A stretch of 43,034 nt of DNA, taken from IMG/VR virus record IMGVR_UViG_3300046491_000455, positions 1 to 43,034 of that record. The stretch is one strand, 5' to 3'. The position numbers and the translations under genes are program-made. The notes beneath the pieces are model-generated. The model was not told the DNA's origin and ran no database searches. It worked only from the letters and a program-made list of their open reading frames with translations. The DNA is from a virus. The number at the start of each line of letters is the position of its first letter. The stretch's first letter is position 1. Below, one piece after another: positions 6,821 through 14,366 of this stretch.

Positions 6821-7731
6821 TAAAAACCCCGCCGCTCGCGCAGCGCCTGGGCCGCAGCGATTTCTTTCGGCGAGGCCTTGTCCCCTTCGTGGACTTCATC
6901 GCGGTAGCCGTACGTCGGAACCTGCAAGCTGCCGCAGTAGCACGTGGTGCCGTCCCAGTACACGCGCCAATTCGGTCCAGCCGGTTCCTTGGCCCTGCTG
7001 CGATTGATCTCCACATCGTAGATCGCTGCCTTCGGCATAGCCCATTCGGCTCGGTATGGCTCCAGACGCGAGCCGTAGCTGTGGCCGACGCGCGCCACGC
7101 GGGCGTGCGCGCAATGCTTGGCAACGACGCGGAGGAACAGCTCTTCCTTAATGTAGAGGAAGCCGCCAGTGCATCGCGTGTACCAGGGCCGCGAGCGCGA
7201 CCACTTATCGCCGTACATTTGCGCTGTCACATCGCACAGCGTGACCTCGACATACCCGGGTGGTGTGCCGCCGTGCCATGGGCCGCGCAGCACCAAGTCG
7301 CTGCCGTCTTCCATCGTCAGCCAATATTCGGCACCGCCGAAACCGTCCTGCTTCGTCGTCGCCATTACGTCGACTTCCTTGCAGTCGGCGACCATTTCGA
7401 TATACCCGCCCCCAGGCTTGCGCCGGTCCAGCAGCTTCGTTCGGCTAAGCTCACCATCGTGGTAGTACGCCAGGGCGCGGCCGTCGTCCTGGCGCGCGAT
7501 GTACATCTTGTGGCCTTCCTTGCTCCACTGCTGGCCGGGCCAGCGGCAAGCCTGGCCGCGAACCTTCAAGATGAGCCGTGGCGCGCCACAGTGGCCATTG
7601 CCCCAGTCAACGTGTGCGCCCAAGCACCAGTCGGGCAAGGAGTGGCGCCCGGTCGGCAGTTCGCAGTCTTCCCACGACGAGATGCCCGCGCCCGACACGA
7701 TGTTCATTTGTTCGTCGCTCAACGTGGTCAT
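6820..7731 (-). CDS. Conserved-looking phage protein, unknown
   Basis: A 303-residue protein rich in Trp, Tyr, Gly and Cys (for example WCLGAHVDWGNGHCGAPR, YWDGTTCYCGSLQVP), suggesting a compact beta-rich fold and perhaps metal binding. No family is recognised. The start is ATG at 7731, two bases after the upstream stop; the frame is open to 8145 but that extension is Arg-rich shadow of the upstream gene. It sits in the left operon between the nuclease module and small DNA-binding genes. Confidence 0.7.
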   Translation of the reverse strand: MTTLSDEQMNIVSGAGISSWEDCELPTGRHSLPDWCLGAHVDWGNGHCGAPRLILKVRGQACRWPGQQWSKEGHKMYIARQDDGRALAYYHDGELSRTKLLDRRKPGGGYIEMVADCKEVDVMATTKQDGFGGAEYWLTMEDGSDLVLRGPWHGGTPPGYVEVTLCDVTAQMYGDKWSRSRPWYTRCTGGFLYIKEELFLRVVAKHCAHARVARVGHSYGSRLEPYRAEWAMPKAAIYDVEINRSRAKEPAGPNWRVYWDGTTCYCGSLQVPTYGYRDEVHEGDKASPKEIAAAQALRERRGF

Positions 7732-7733
7732 GA

Positions 7734-8252
7734 TCAGCCCACTGGCGGGAACAGGTCCGCAGCGGTCTTCGGCTCGGGCGGCGTGAGCGTCAGCTCGATG
7801 TCGCGCTGGATGAACTCGCACAGCTTGCCGACGTCGTCCGGGTCCGGATGAGCGATGATGCGGAAGCTGATCCCCACCGATCCGCCGTTGAGCGGCTCGA
7901 ATGCGAAGTGGTCGACCTTCACGTCGTTGAGCGCGATGTTGCTGTCGCCGCCCATGCCATAGTCGACAGTCGCGGTGTAGCCGCTGCCTTCCCAGTCCCA
8001 CTTGATGGCGCCCATCTTCGGGTAGCGCAGCGCGGTCAGGCCCTCGCCTTCGGTGACCTGGTCGACCAGATCGGGGCTCTCGTCTTTCTTGAAGAGGTGC
8101 TGGCGCAGCTCGGGGTGGAAGTGAATGAGCGCGCTGCTCGGGCACGTGGCTTCGATCTTGAGGTCGAGCGCTGGCTTGGTGTCTTCGCCGTGCTTCTCCG
8201 CGCGCGGGTTCACGTTGGCGAGCTTCACGGTGGCTTGGTCGAGGTCGAACAT
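7734..8252 (-). CDS. Phage early protein, unknown (recombination module)
   Basis: A 172-residue acidic protein, MFDLDQATVKLANVNPRAEK at the start, with beta-rich sequence through residues 20-110 and a C-terminal PPEPKTAADLFPPVG tail. Its place after the exonuclease and RecT genes and the short acidic end invite comparison with single-strand binding proteins, but I see no OB-fold signature and make no such assignment. The ATG at 8252 has AGGAG nine bases upstream. Confidence 0.7.
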   Translation of the reverse strand: MFDLDQATVKLANVNPRAEKHGEDTKPALDLKIEATCPSSALIHFHPELRQHLFKKDESPDLVDQVTEGEGLTALRYPKMGAIKWDWEGSGYTATVDYGMGGDSNIALNDVKVDHFAFEPLNGGSVGISFRIIAHPDPDDVGKLCEFIQRDIELTLTPPEPKTAADLFPPVG

Positions 8253-8255
8253 CGG

Positions 8256-8501
8256 TTACTTCTCCTGGTCTTGGGGTTGGTTTTTAGGGTCTTGCTGGAA
8301 CTGCAAAAATGGAATCCGGATGTATTCGTGAAAGCGCCCCGCGGCCTCGGGATCTCGGTCGATCTCGCCGCGTGATTGCACGTCGCAGACACGCCGCACT
8401 ACTTCCGCCGCCTCGTCCTCGCTGACGGCGCCGAGGAAGCGCTGGAACAGCGGCTCCCTGCAGCGCAGGGCAACCCAGGTCGAGAGGCGCTGGCGGTTCA
8501 T
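8256..8501 (-). CDS. Small phage protein, unknown
   Basis: An 81-residue protein with a helical middle (GAVSEDEAAEVVRRVCDVQS) and a polar Gln-rich tail. It is not recognised. The ATG at 8501 shares a base with the nuclease stop (TAATG), so it is co-translated with the recombination genes. Confidence 0.65.
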   Translation of the reverse strand: MNRQRLSTWVALRCREPLFQRFLGAVSEDEAAEVVRRVCDVQSRGEIDRDPEAAGRFHEYIRIPFLQFQQDPKNQPQDQEK

Positions 8502-10357
8502 TACGCGGCCTGCTGGGCCTGAGCCATGCTGATGTGACGGATCAGGGCAGCGCAGATCGGCTGGAAGTCCGATTCGTGGTACAGCACCGCAGCCCGGTCG
8601 CGGCCGGCGGGCGCGAAGCCCAGCGACGTCAGGAAATCGGCGGTCAGCGCGAAACCAAGGCGTTCCGCGATCTGGCCCAGGCGCAGGCTTGCGGGCGTGG
8701 TCGGTGCGGCTGCCGGGCGCGCGGTGGCGATCGGCGTCACCGGAGTGGAGAGCGTGCGGTGCGCGGCGGCGAAGCGTTCGGCGCCCTGCTGCTCGTTCAA
8801 TGCCTGCGCGGCCGGCGACAACTCAGCGCCTTCCGGCTTCGCCTGTGCGGCGGTCAGTTCGGCTGCGGCTGCCTTGTTCGCGGCTGCGATGCTGGCGGCC
8901 TGCTCTTCCAGTTGGCGCTTCGTGTCAGCGGCAACCCGGGAACGCTCCGCTGCGGCAGCTTCCTCGACCTTGCGGTCTTCCTCGGCCTTTGCCAGGCGCA
9001 CCTTTTCGGCTGCTGCCGCTTCGGCCTTGATGCGCTCTTCCTCGGCGATCCGGGCGCGCAGGGCTTCGGCCTTCTCTGCCTCGGCCTTCTCGTGGTCGGC
9101 GATCCGCAGCTTGACCAGCGCGGTCAGGTCGTCAGCGGCCTTGAGCACGATCGACGCCGTGTCGGCGAACAGGAAGGTGTGTGCGCTGGCCAGCTCGCGC
9201 AGCGTGCCCAGGTTGATCTGGATGCGGTCGGCGACGGCGTTCGCCTCGATCTTGAAGCGCGCCAGCTCGGTATCGACCGCGTCGCGCAGGCTAGTGATGG
9301 TCTTCTTGCCCTTCATGGCCCCGGCGAAGTCGACGGCGATGGCCGGCATGTACGGCTTGCCGAGACGCGTGTTCAGGGCGCTGATGTGCGCCGCTGCCTT
9401 GTCCTTCACCGCCTGGTGGATCTCGACGCGGATGGTTTCCTTGCGCGCCTTAACCACCTTCTCCAGCATCAGGCGGGTCTTGCGCGCCAGCTCCTTGTAG
9501 CTGGCGACCGTGCGCACCATGTCATCGACTGCCGAGACCTGGCCCAGTGCGGACGCTTCGGCGGCGCCCAGCGCGGTCTCGGCGCGCTCCATCACCTTGA
9601 TGGCCTGCTCGGCATCAGCGAAGGACTGGTCGTCGCTCGGGTTCGTGTCGATATCGGCGATGAACGACTGCAGCTTCTCGCCGAACAGAACCAGGTTGTG
9701 ATTCAGGGTAAGCTGGCCGTCGACGCGGATCGACAGGGCCGGCAGGTCCTGCACCGCGGCGGCCACCGGCGCAGGCAGAACTTCCACGTACTGGTAGGCG
9801 GCCAGGTCGGCTTCGAACTGCGCCCAGCCGGCGCGGATGCGCTCCTGCCAGGCCGGATCCGGCAGCACGACCAAGTACACGAAATTGTCGCGGGTACCGT
9901 CAGAGCAGACGAAGATCACCTTGCTGCAGCCGGTCACCATCATGATCTGCTGGGGCTGGGGCATGTACTCGTCCGGGAGCTGGCCGGCGGCGATTGCGTC
10001 GGCCAGCGCCTGGTTCCACTGCTTGTGTTCGAAGGCGACGTCTTCCGCCATGGTCAGGCCGTCGCAGGACGCGGACAGGAGGCCATCCGAACAGGTGACC
10101 GGATAGAGGTCTTCGCCGATCAGGTCCTCGACCAACGGGCGCGCCATCGCTTCCACCTGGTGGCCGTAGTCGAGGATATTCTTCTGCACCCAGTCGCTGA
10201 ACTCCTGCGCAGTGGCCGTCGCCTTCATGTGCAGCAGCTCGGTGCGCTTGATGAGCGTCGAAATGCCCAGCATGGCTGCAGCTTCGCTGGCGCCGCGGTG
10301 CTCGAGGCGAAAGGCTGCCCACTCCGGGCTGCCTTGGATGAGGTCGTGGATTTGCAT
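8501..10357 (-). CDS. YqaJ/lambda-exonuclease-type nuclease with long coiled-coil tail
   Basis: Predicted 5'-3' double-strand exonuclease working with RecT in phage recombination. Residues 1-200 form the YqaJ domain: QGSPEWAAFRLEHRGASEAA, GHQVEAMARPLVE (E69), SASCDG (D99) and EHKQW (E110, K112), matching the D...ExK active site of the family. Residues 200-540 are unlike a bare YqaJ enzyme: helical, with a long Ala/Glu/Lys coiled coil (about 425-510), similar to DUF1351-type regions seen beside such nucleases. A globular tail of about 70 residues follows. At 618 residues it is much longer than lambda exonuclease (226). The ATG at 10357 has AAGGAG upstream and lies 10 bp after the RecT stop. 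Confidence 0.9.
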   Translation of the reverse strand: MQIHDLIQGSPEWAAFRLEHRGASEAAAMLGISTLIKRTELLHMKATATAQEFSDWVQKNILDYGHQVEAMARPLVEDLIGEDLYPVTCSDGLLSASCDGLTMAEDVAFEHKQWNQALADAIAAGQLPDEYMPQPQQIMMVTGCSKVIFVCSDGTRDNFVYLVVLPDPAWQERIRAGWAQFEADLAAYQYVEVLPAPVAAAVQDLPALSIRVDGQLTLNHNLVLFGEKLQSFIADIDTNPSDDQSFADAEQAIKVMERAETALGAAEASALGQVSAVDDMVRTVASYKELARKTRLMLEKVVKARKETIRVEIHQAVKDKAAAHISALNTRLGKPYMPAIAVDFAGAMKGKKTITSLRDAVDTELARFKIEANAVADRIQINLGTLRELASAHTFLFADTASIVLKAADDLTALVKLRIADHEKAEAEKAEALRARIAEEERIKAEAAAAEKVRLAKAEEDRKVEEAAAAERSRVAADTKRQLEEQAASIAAANKAAAAELTAAQAKPEGAELSPAAQALNEQQGAERFAAAHRTLSTPVTPIATARPAAAPTTPASLRLGQIAERLGFALTADFLTSLGFAPAGRDRAAVLYHESDFQPICAALIRHISMAQAQQAA

Positions 10358-10367
10358 GGTGGTCTCC

Positions 10368-11138
10368 TTATTCGCCTTCGTGGGCCCAGCTGTCGATCGT
10401 CAGCTTCTGGTCTTCGGTGAGAACTGCCTTCGTGCTCAGCATCGAGATCAGCGCAGCGGGCGTCTTTTTCCCCGACAGGACCATGTCGCGCCACGCCGGG
10501 GTGTTCTCCGTGAACTTCTCCGGAGTGCACAGCGGCAGCTCGGCTCGGGCCGGCGCCGCAGTCACCGCGGCCGCCGCTGGCGCCGGCGTGATGTCATGCT
10601 CGACGCGCTCGTCGCTGGGGTAGTCGCGCAGCTCCTCGATCGACTTGATGCCCTTGAGGGCGTCGGCGAACAGGTCGCGTGCAGCGAAGGCGAAGGCACG
10701 CATCTGCAGCATCCGCTTCGGGGCGGTCTGCCAAGGCCCTTGCTTGCCCGCCAGCCCAGCCTTCTTCGCGTCTTCCATGGTGTAGGTGACGATCACGTGT
10801 GAGCGGCCGCGCCGCTTCAGGGTGACGGTGCAGTGGGTATCTGTCTTCTCCTCGTGCAGGTCTTCGAATTCGGGGTGGCTGATCACGAGCGCCCGCATCG
10901 CATCGCCCCACACGCCAGGACGGCCGTTGATGACCGAGATGCCCTGCAGCGACTGCATCGGCTTGAGGCCCAGCTCGGCTCCGGTCTGCACTGCGACCAG
11001 CACGTTGCCCGGCTTGTTGATGTAGTCCTTCGGCACCATGTCCGAAGACGCGATGATCTTCGAGAACTCCATGGCTTCGGCCAAGGTGCGTGGAGAAAGG
11101 GAGAATGTCGATTCGCCCTGGATGGTCAGTTCGTTCAT
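10368..11138 (-). CDS. recT: RecT-family single-strand annealing recombinase
   Basis: Anneals the single strands left by the downstream-encoded exonuclease, giving a RecE/RecT-like recombination pair. The 256-residue protein has the RecT core: KDYINKPGNVLVAVQTGAEL, MQSLQGISVINGRPGVWGDA, and the C-terminal RMLQMRAFAFAARDLFADAL block. An Ala/Pro-rich linker (about 190-215) separates a C-terminal region. The ATG at 11138 has GAAGGAA upstream; a longer open frame to 11222 lacks family similarity. It precedes the nuclease gene with a 10-bp gap. Confidence 0.93.
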   Translation of the reverse strand: MNELTIQGESTFSLSPRTLAEAMEFSKIIASSDMVPKDYINKPGNVLVAVQTGAELGLKPMQSLQGISVINGRPGVWGDAMRALVISHPEFEDLHEEKTDTHCTVTLKRRGRSHVIVTYTMEDAKKAGLAGKQGPWQTAPKRMLQMRAFAFAARDLFADALKGIKSIEELRDYPSDERVEHDITPAPAAAAVTAAPARAELPLCTPEKFTENTPAWRDMVLSGKKTPAALISMLSTKAVLTEDQKLTIDSWAHEGE

Positions 11139-11152
11139 GATTTCCTTCGTGG

Positions 11153-11263
11153 TTAAAAGCCGTTTTTGTATGCGCTGACTGCGCGCTGGATCGCCTTGCG
11201 CGGGCCGAAGCCGGCACGGCACGACAGGCGGTATTGGTTGATGAGGAAGCGCAGCACTGTCAC
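11153..11263 (-). CDS. 36-residue basic peptide, unknown
   Basis: A short basic peptide starting at GTG (11263), overlapping the preceding stop as GTGA, with GAGG just upstream. Sequence TVLRFLINQYRLSCRAGFG with a basic tail. No function is known. It is accepted only because of coupling to its neighbours. Confidence 0.45.
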   Translation of the reverse strand: MTVLRFLINQYRLSCRAGFGPRKAIQRAVSAYKNGF

Positions 11264-11469
11264 CACCTCACGATCTCGGTCCGGCGCATGGCCAACTCGA
11301 CCTGGCGTTTGTATTCGCACTGCATGCGCCTGCGGGCGCTCTCGCCCCTTGCGTACATGCTCGCGATCCGGGCCTCGGACCTTTTGTGCTGCCAGGCGTT
11401 GAGCCACAGGCGCGCCGGCTTGGTGCTCTTGCGCAGCAGGTGGCGCAGTGCGCGGAATGCTCGGATCAC
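11260..11469 (-). CDS. Small basic Arg-rich protein, unknown
   Basis: A 69-residue, strongly basic, helical protein (IRAFRALRHLLRKSTKPARL, then KRSEARIASMYARGESARRR). The GTG start at 11469 overlaps the preceding TGA (GTGA), and its stop overlaps the next GTG, so three genes in a row are coupled. Nucleic-acid binding is plausible from charge alone. Confidence 0.55.
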   Translation of the reverse strand: MIRAFRALRHLLRKSTKPARLWLNAWQHKRSEARIASMYARGESARRRMQCEYKRQVELAMRRTEIVRW

Positions 11470-11738
11470 GACTTCACCTCGGCCAGCAGCTTGTCCAGAT
11501 TGACGGAGAACGACTCGTCCGCCGCATGGCGGCAAGCGGTGTAGACCGCATTGGCGATGGCCCGGTCGCGGTCGGCCCTGCGCAGCTGCACAGCGCGCAT
11601 CTCCTTTTCCGCGTCATCTCGCAGGACCAGCTCGCGGGTCGCGTAGCCAAGGCTCACGTACGTGGCCACGCAGTGGTCCGGCAGCGTCATCCAGGTGCCG
11701 CCCTCGCTCGGTTTTCCCTGGTACAGAATCGTTTTCAT
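11466..11738 (-). CDS. Small phage early protein, unknown
   Basis: A 90-residue protein: a short beta-like N-terminus (MKTILYQGKPSEGGTWMTLP) then a charged helix (EKEMRAVQLRRADRDRAIAN). Not recognised. AAGGAG lies seven bases before the ATG, a strong initiation site heading the GTGA-coupled trio. Confidence 0.65.
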   Translation of the reverse strand: MKTILYQGKPSEGGTWMTLPDHCVATYVSLGYATRELVLRDDAEKEMRAVQLRRADRDRAIANAVYTACRHAADESFSVNLDKLLAEVKS

Positions 11739-11758
11739 CCATCGGCTCCTTGTTGTGG

Positions 11759-12118
11759 TTATTCGCTGAGTGCGCGGTCGACCTCGGCCCGCGCGGCCCT
11801 GTTCTCGTTCTTCGATACGGTGCGCTGTAGCTCCAGCTGCTCGACCTCGCGCAGCGCCGCGACTTCGGCAGCAGCGAGCAGGGCCTTGTTGACGAACTTG
11901 GCGATGCGGTCGCCGACCGACAGCGCGCCGAACGTCGACTGCCGCACCAGGTCGTTGAGGACTTCGTCGGTCAGCTCGATTGCAACAGCGCCGGCGATCG
12001 CGTTGACCGTGTCCGGGTCGGCGCCCTGCAGCTTCTTGCGCAGCTGTTCGTAGTGGTGGTCGGTCAGATCGGCGACCTTCTCGTCGCGGGCTTCTTCGGG
12101 GCTGATGTCGCGGGCCAT
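11759..12118 (-). CDS. Small helical phage early protein, unknown
   Basis: A 119-residue helical protein. The N-terminus MARDISPEEARDEKVADLTD is acidic, and the C-terminus is a probable coiled coil (AALREVEQLELQRTVSKNEN). It is not recognised. It starts three bases after the upstream TAA and is the second gene of the pL transcript. Confidence 0.65.
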   Translation of the reverse strand: MARDISPEEARDEKVADLTDHHYEQLRKKLQGADPDTVNAIAGAVAIELTDEVLNDLVRQSTFGALSVGDRIAKFVNKALLAAAEVAALREVEQLELQRTVSKNENRAARAEVDRALSE

Positions 12119-12121
12119 GGC

Positions 12122-12337
12122 TTACGCTCCGATGCCGACGATGTAGGGACGCACCGCCTGGCGCTCGGCCACCAGGTTCTGGAAGTCTTCGTCGGACATA
12201 TCAGTGCAATCGGTCCAGCCCGGGCGCGACACCAGCTCGAGCGGGTGGATCCAGTCGGCGTTCATGCCGTCCGGGCTCACCAAGAAGCGGTGGCCGGTGG
12301 TCTTGAGGAAGCTGCCTGTACGGGTGGTGGTGCCCAT
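12122..12337 (-). CDS. First gene of the left operon, unknown
   Basis: A 71-residue protein, MGTTTRTGSFLKTTGHRFLV at the start, rich in Trp and Asp in its middle. It is not recognised. GGAG lies eight bases before the ATG. The pL start predicted near 12379 gives it a leader of about 42 nt. Its first position in the pL transcript is where lambda-like phages keep antiterminators or anti-host proteins, but it is not Arg-rich like N. Confidence 0.65.
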   Translation of the reverse strand: MGTTTRTGSFLKTTGHRFLVSPDGMNADWIHPLELVSRPGWTDCTDMSDEDFQNLVAERQAVRPYIVGIGA

Positions 12338-12385
12338 TGCGTTCTCCAGTTCGCGGCTCGGGTTGAGCTCGTTTCGATGGAGAGA

Positions 12386-12414
12386 ATATTAGGACAAGCT
12401 AATTTTGGTGTCAA
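12386..12414 (-). promoter_or_regulatory. Left early promoter pL
   Basis: On the minus strand TTGACA (12414-12409), a 17-bp spacer, then TAATAT (12391-12386): a consensus sigma-70 promoter except for one -10 base. It reads into the left operon; the start is expected near 12379. Confidence 0.9.
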
Positions 12415-12449
12415 TAGGAACTCCTAACTTTTTCTTAGGAGACGCTACT
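12388..12449. promoter_or_regulatory. Left operator region, three 16-bp sites
   Basis: Three dyads of the form NTTAGG-N4-SCTAAN: ATTAGGACAAGCTAAT (12388-12403), AATAGGAACTCCTAAC (12413-12428) and CTTAGGAGACGCTACT (12434-12449), with centres 25 and 21 bp apart. The first overlaps the -10 box by 4 bp, the second the -35 box by 2 bp, so bound repressor would block pL. The same sites occur at pR. Confidence 0.85.
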
Positions 12450-12498
12450 TTGGCCAACTTTTTTTGGCAGGGCAGGGTTTTCGTCAGTGCGAGGACGC

Positions 12499-12522
12499 AA
12501 AAAAGCCCGCTCGCGGCGGGCT
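12499..12522 (-). terminator. Intrinsic terminator of the repressor operon
   Basis: On the minus strand AGCCCGC - CGCGA - GCGGGCT is followed by TTTTTT. It lies about 20 bp after the lipoprotein stop and ends the lysogenic transcript before it enters pL. Confidence 0.85.
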
Positions 12523-12543
12523 AGGACGGCAGGGTCTTGAACG

Positions 12544-13239
12544 CTACGGCGCGATCAAGGCTGCGATACGAGGGTCGTTCACGTGAAGGGCCATATCGAT
12601 CATATGCCCAGAGTTTTTGCCTATGTACGGGGCTGCTGCGGTAACCAGGTAGGGAAAGATGTAGCGAAGATCGCCGCTTTGCCCAGAACTAACGATTGAT
12701 ACGTTCCATAATTGGTTATGACTTCCCTTTTTTATCTCTTCTTTCTTGAATGCGACAAGACGCGCGTTTCGGACATAATAGGTGCTCGAAGTTTGCACTT
12801 GGGAATAACCGGAAATACCATAAGAAGGCGTTACTGTGGTGGTCGAATTGAAGTTACTTCCGATTACCTGACCTGTCGTATTTAGCGAGGAAACTCCTGT
12901 TCGCCCCCAGACAGGAAGCAAAATTTGACTTTGGAATGTTTTCGGATCACCGATTGCATATGACAGCAGAATTACGACTTCGGCCTGCTCTGGATCCGCA
13001 GTTCTCTTCATTCCCTGTGCTGACAATACGCGCTCGACATAACGGGAGAACTCTTGGTACTGGAGGTCACCGTTCGTCACTCCATCTTGTCCTGGCGCAA
13101 GCAGATATGTAGAGTGAGCAGTGCTGGTGACATCTGTGGCTGCGAGGGAATTAACCGAAATATTAATATCTGGCGCACGAGGCGTAACTGCACAACCCGC
13201 CAATGCCAATAGAAATACAGCAGAGAATAATCGCTTCAT
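12544..13239 (-). CDS. Lipoprotein, DUF4136-like, in the rex position
   Basis: A 231-residue protein with a lipoprotein signal peptide (MKRLFSAVFLLALAGC, lipidated Cys16), so it should be membrane-anchored after export. The mature part has Ser/Thr-rich stretches (GSNFNSTTTVTPSYGISGYS) and resembles DUF4136 lipoproteins in layout (family recall, not searched). Its base composition is clearly more AT-rich than the surrounding genes, a sign of separate origin. It is the last gene after the repressor and before a terminator, so it should be made in the lysogen. This is where lambda keeps rexAB. An envelope lipoprotein expressed by a lysogen could block superinfecting phage or alter the host surface; this is an inference. 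The ribosome-binding site is weak. Confidence 0.82.
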   Translation of the reverse strand: MKRLFSAVFLLALAGCAVTPRAPDINISVNSLAATDVTSTAHSTYLLAPGQDGVTNGDLQYQEFSRYVERVLSAQGMKRTADPEQAEVVILLSYAIGDPKTFQSQILLPVWGRTGVSSLNTTGQVIGSNFNSTTTVTPSYGISGYSQVQTSSTYYVRNARLVAFKKEEIKKGSHNQLWNVSIVSSGQSGDLRYIFPYLVTAAAPYIGKNSGHMIDMALHVNDPRIAALIAP

Positions 13240-13267
13240 TTCGGCCCAGTAAATTGATTAGTAGTAA

Positions 13268-13543
13268 CTAAAAAGGTGTTTCGCATTCAGTAAATTCGAT
13301 TTCGCTCCACTCGATATCACCGAGTGCGAGCAATTCAAGCAAATACGGTACAGCGTCGAACTCGGCTGCTGCCCGGGCGTTATTCCAGGCTGTGTCATCA
13401 CGCGCCACCAGCATTACCGGAAATTGAAACTTCATCTGCAAGTCTGTAATCAGCGGCCCAGCGAGACCCCACACGAGCTGGCGACGATCCACCAGAATTA
13501 CCGCCATGCGCACGCCGCGCAGGCGTTGAATCGAATGCAACAT
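13268..13543 (-). CDS. Small protein coupled to the repressor, unknown
   Basis: A 91-residue protein (MLHSIQRLRGVRMAVILVDR, then FPVMLVARDDTAWNNARAAA and an acidic C-terminus) with an alternating strand-helix pattern. It is not recognised. Its ATG shares one base with the repressor's TGA (TGATG), so it is translated with the repressor in the lysogen. It may be an accessory exclusion or repressor-modulating protein; no motif decides. Confidence 0.7.
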   Translation of the reverse strand: MLHSIQRLRGVRMAVILVDRRQLVWGLAGPLITDLQMKFQFPVMLVARDDTAWNNARAAAEFDAVPYLLELLALGDIEWSEIEFTECETPF

Positions 13544-14262
13544 CAAAACCTTTCTGTTTCCTTCCTCACTACGCGGCCTATTATTTGCGTCGTATCGCTC
13601 TGGAACGACTGCCGGTAATACCTGCGCTGATCGCTGTTATCCGACACCAGCCACCACCGGCCGGCATCGCGTGCGAGCCGCTTGATCGCCGGTTCGCCCT
13701 CATAGTTCACTGCATATACGCTACCTGCGACCGGCTGCGTATCGCCTGTGTTGATGACAACCAGGTCATCCTCATAGAACGTCGGCTCCATGCTCTCGCC
13801 GCGCACTCTGATGGCGATCAACTTGTCGCGACTGTATCCGTTCCGCTCGACCCAGTCAGTTGGCACGGTCGTTGACGATCCATCGTATGGCTCGGGCTCG
13901 ACCTCGAATCCGCTGAGCCCCGCCGTCAGGCGAAGGCGGACCTTCGGGATGATTGTCAGTCGCGGGTCATCAGGCCCGACGACGTCCACACGCATAAAGG
14001 TGCCAGGCGCCAGCCCATGATGTGAAGCCTTAAGCTGGTCCTGCTCGCCTGGATGCATCGGGCCAGCCCCGGTCGCTAACCATTCTTGATTCACGTTAAG
14101 CGCACGCGCCGCCAGCAGCAGGTTCTCGCCTCGCAGGAACTTCGCCTTGCCGTTCAGCCAGCCGTGAACACTCGGCGGCTTGACTCCGCAGGCGCGTGCG
14201 AGATCGACTTGGCTAAGCCCAGCTTCGTCCAACGCGAGCTTGATTCTTTCGGATAACAACAT
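13543..14262 (-). CDS. CI-like repressor, XRE domain plus S24 self-cleavage domain
   Basis: Maintains lysogeny by binding the operators at pL and pR and is inactivated by RecA-stimulated self-cleavage. The 239-residue protein has an N-terminal helix-turn-helix (LSQVDLARACGVKPPSVHGW, residues 16-35) and a C-terminal S24 peptidase domain. Ser157 (RGESMEP) and Lys194 (PAIKRLARD) are the catalytic dyad, and A114-G115 (LTAGLS) is the likely cleavage bond; the 37-residue Ser-Lys spacing equals that of LexA. The AGGA ribosome-binding site and the first two bases of the ATG lie within the innermost operator, so autoregulation at that site is likely. It is followed by two lysogenic genes and a terminator. 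Confidence 0.94.
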   Translation of the reverse strand: MLLSERIKLALDEAGLSQVDLARACGVKPPSVHGWLNGKAKFLRGENLLLAARALNVNQEWLATGAGPMHPGEQDQLKASHHGLAPGTFMRVDVVGPDDPRLTIIPKVRLRLTAGLSGFEVEPEPYDGSSTTVPTDWVERNGYSRDKLIAIRVRGESMEPTFYEDDLVVINTGDTQPVAGSVYAVNYEGEPAIKRLARDAGRWWLVSDNSDQRRYYRQSFQSDTTQIIGRVVRKETERF

Positions 14263-14326
14263 TAGGTCATCCTAATCGCTTTGCAGTTAGGAGTGGCTAT
14301 TGACTTGTTCGTTAGCTACTCCTAAT
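14261..14326. promoter_or_regulatory. Right operator region, three 16-bp sites
   Basis: ATTAGGTCATCCTAAT (14261-14276, a perfect dyad), GTTAGGAGTGGCTATT (14286-14301) and GTTAGCTACTCCTAAT (14311-14326), with centres exactly 25 bp apart. The outer two overlap the pR -35 and -10 boxes by 2 and 4 bp, as at pL. The first covers the repressor's ribosome-binding site and start codon edge. A lone half-site GCTAAT follows at 14341. Confidence 0.88.
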
Positions 14327-14328
14327 AT
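14300..14328 (+). promoter_or_regulatory. Right early promoter pR
   Basis: TTGACT (14300-14305), a 17-bp spacer, TAATAT (14323-14328). The same -10 box and spacing as pL. The start is expected near 14335, about 32 nt before the cro start codon. Confidence 0.9.
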
Positions 14329-14366
14329 ACGTCCATGCAGGCTAATTTCCTTCCTATGGACAACAC

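Noticed and set aside
8534-10420. Plus-strand 628-codon open frame opposite the exonuclease gene.
   Set aside because: Shadow of a high-GC gene: Gly/Arg/Leu/Gln-rich with no motifs, while the minus strand has a clear YqaJ active site.
14325-14335. ATATACGTCCA in the immunity region as a fifth copy of the late motif.
   Set aside because: It lacks the 15-bp-spaced NANNNT hexamer and is explained by the pR -10 box and operator.
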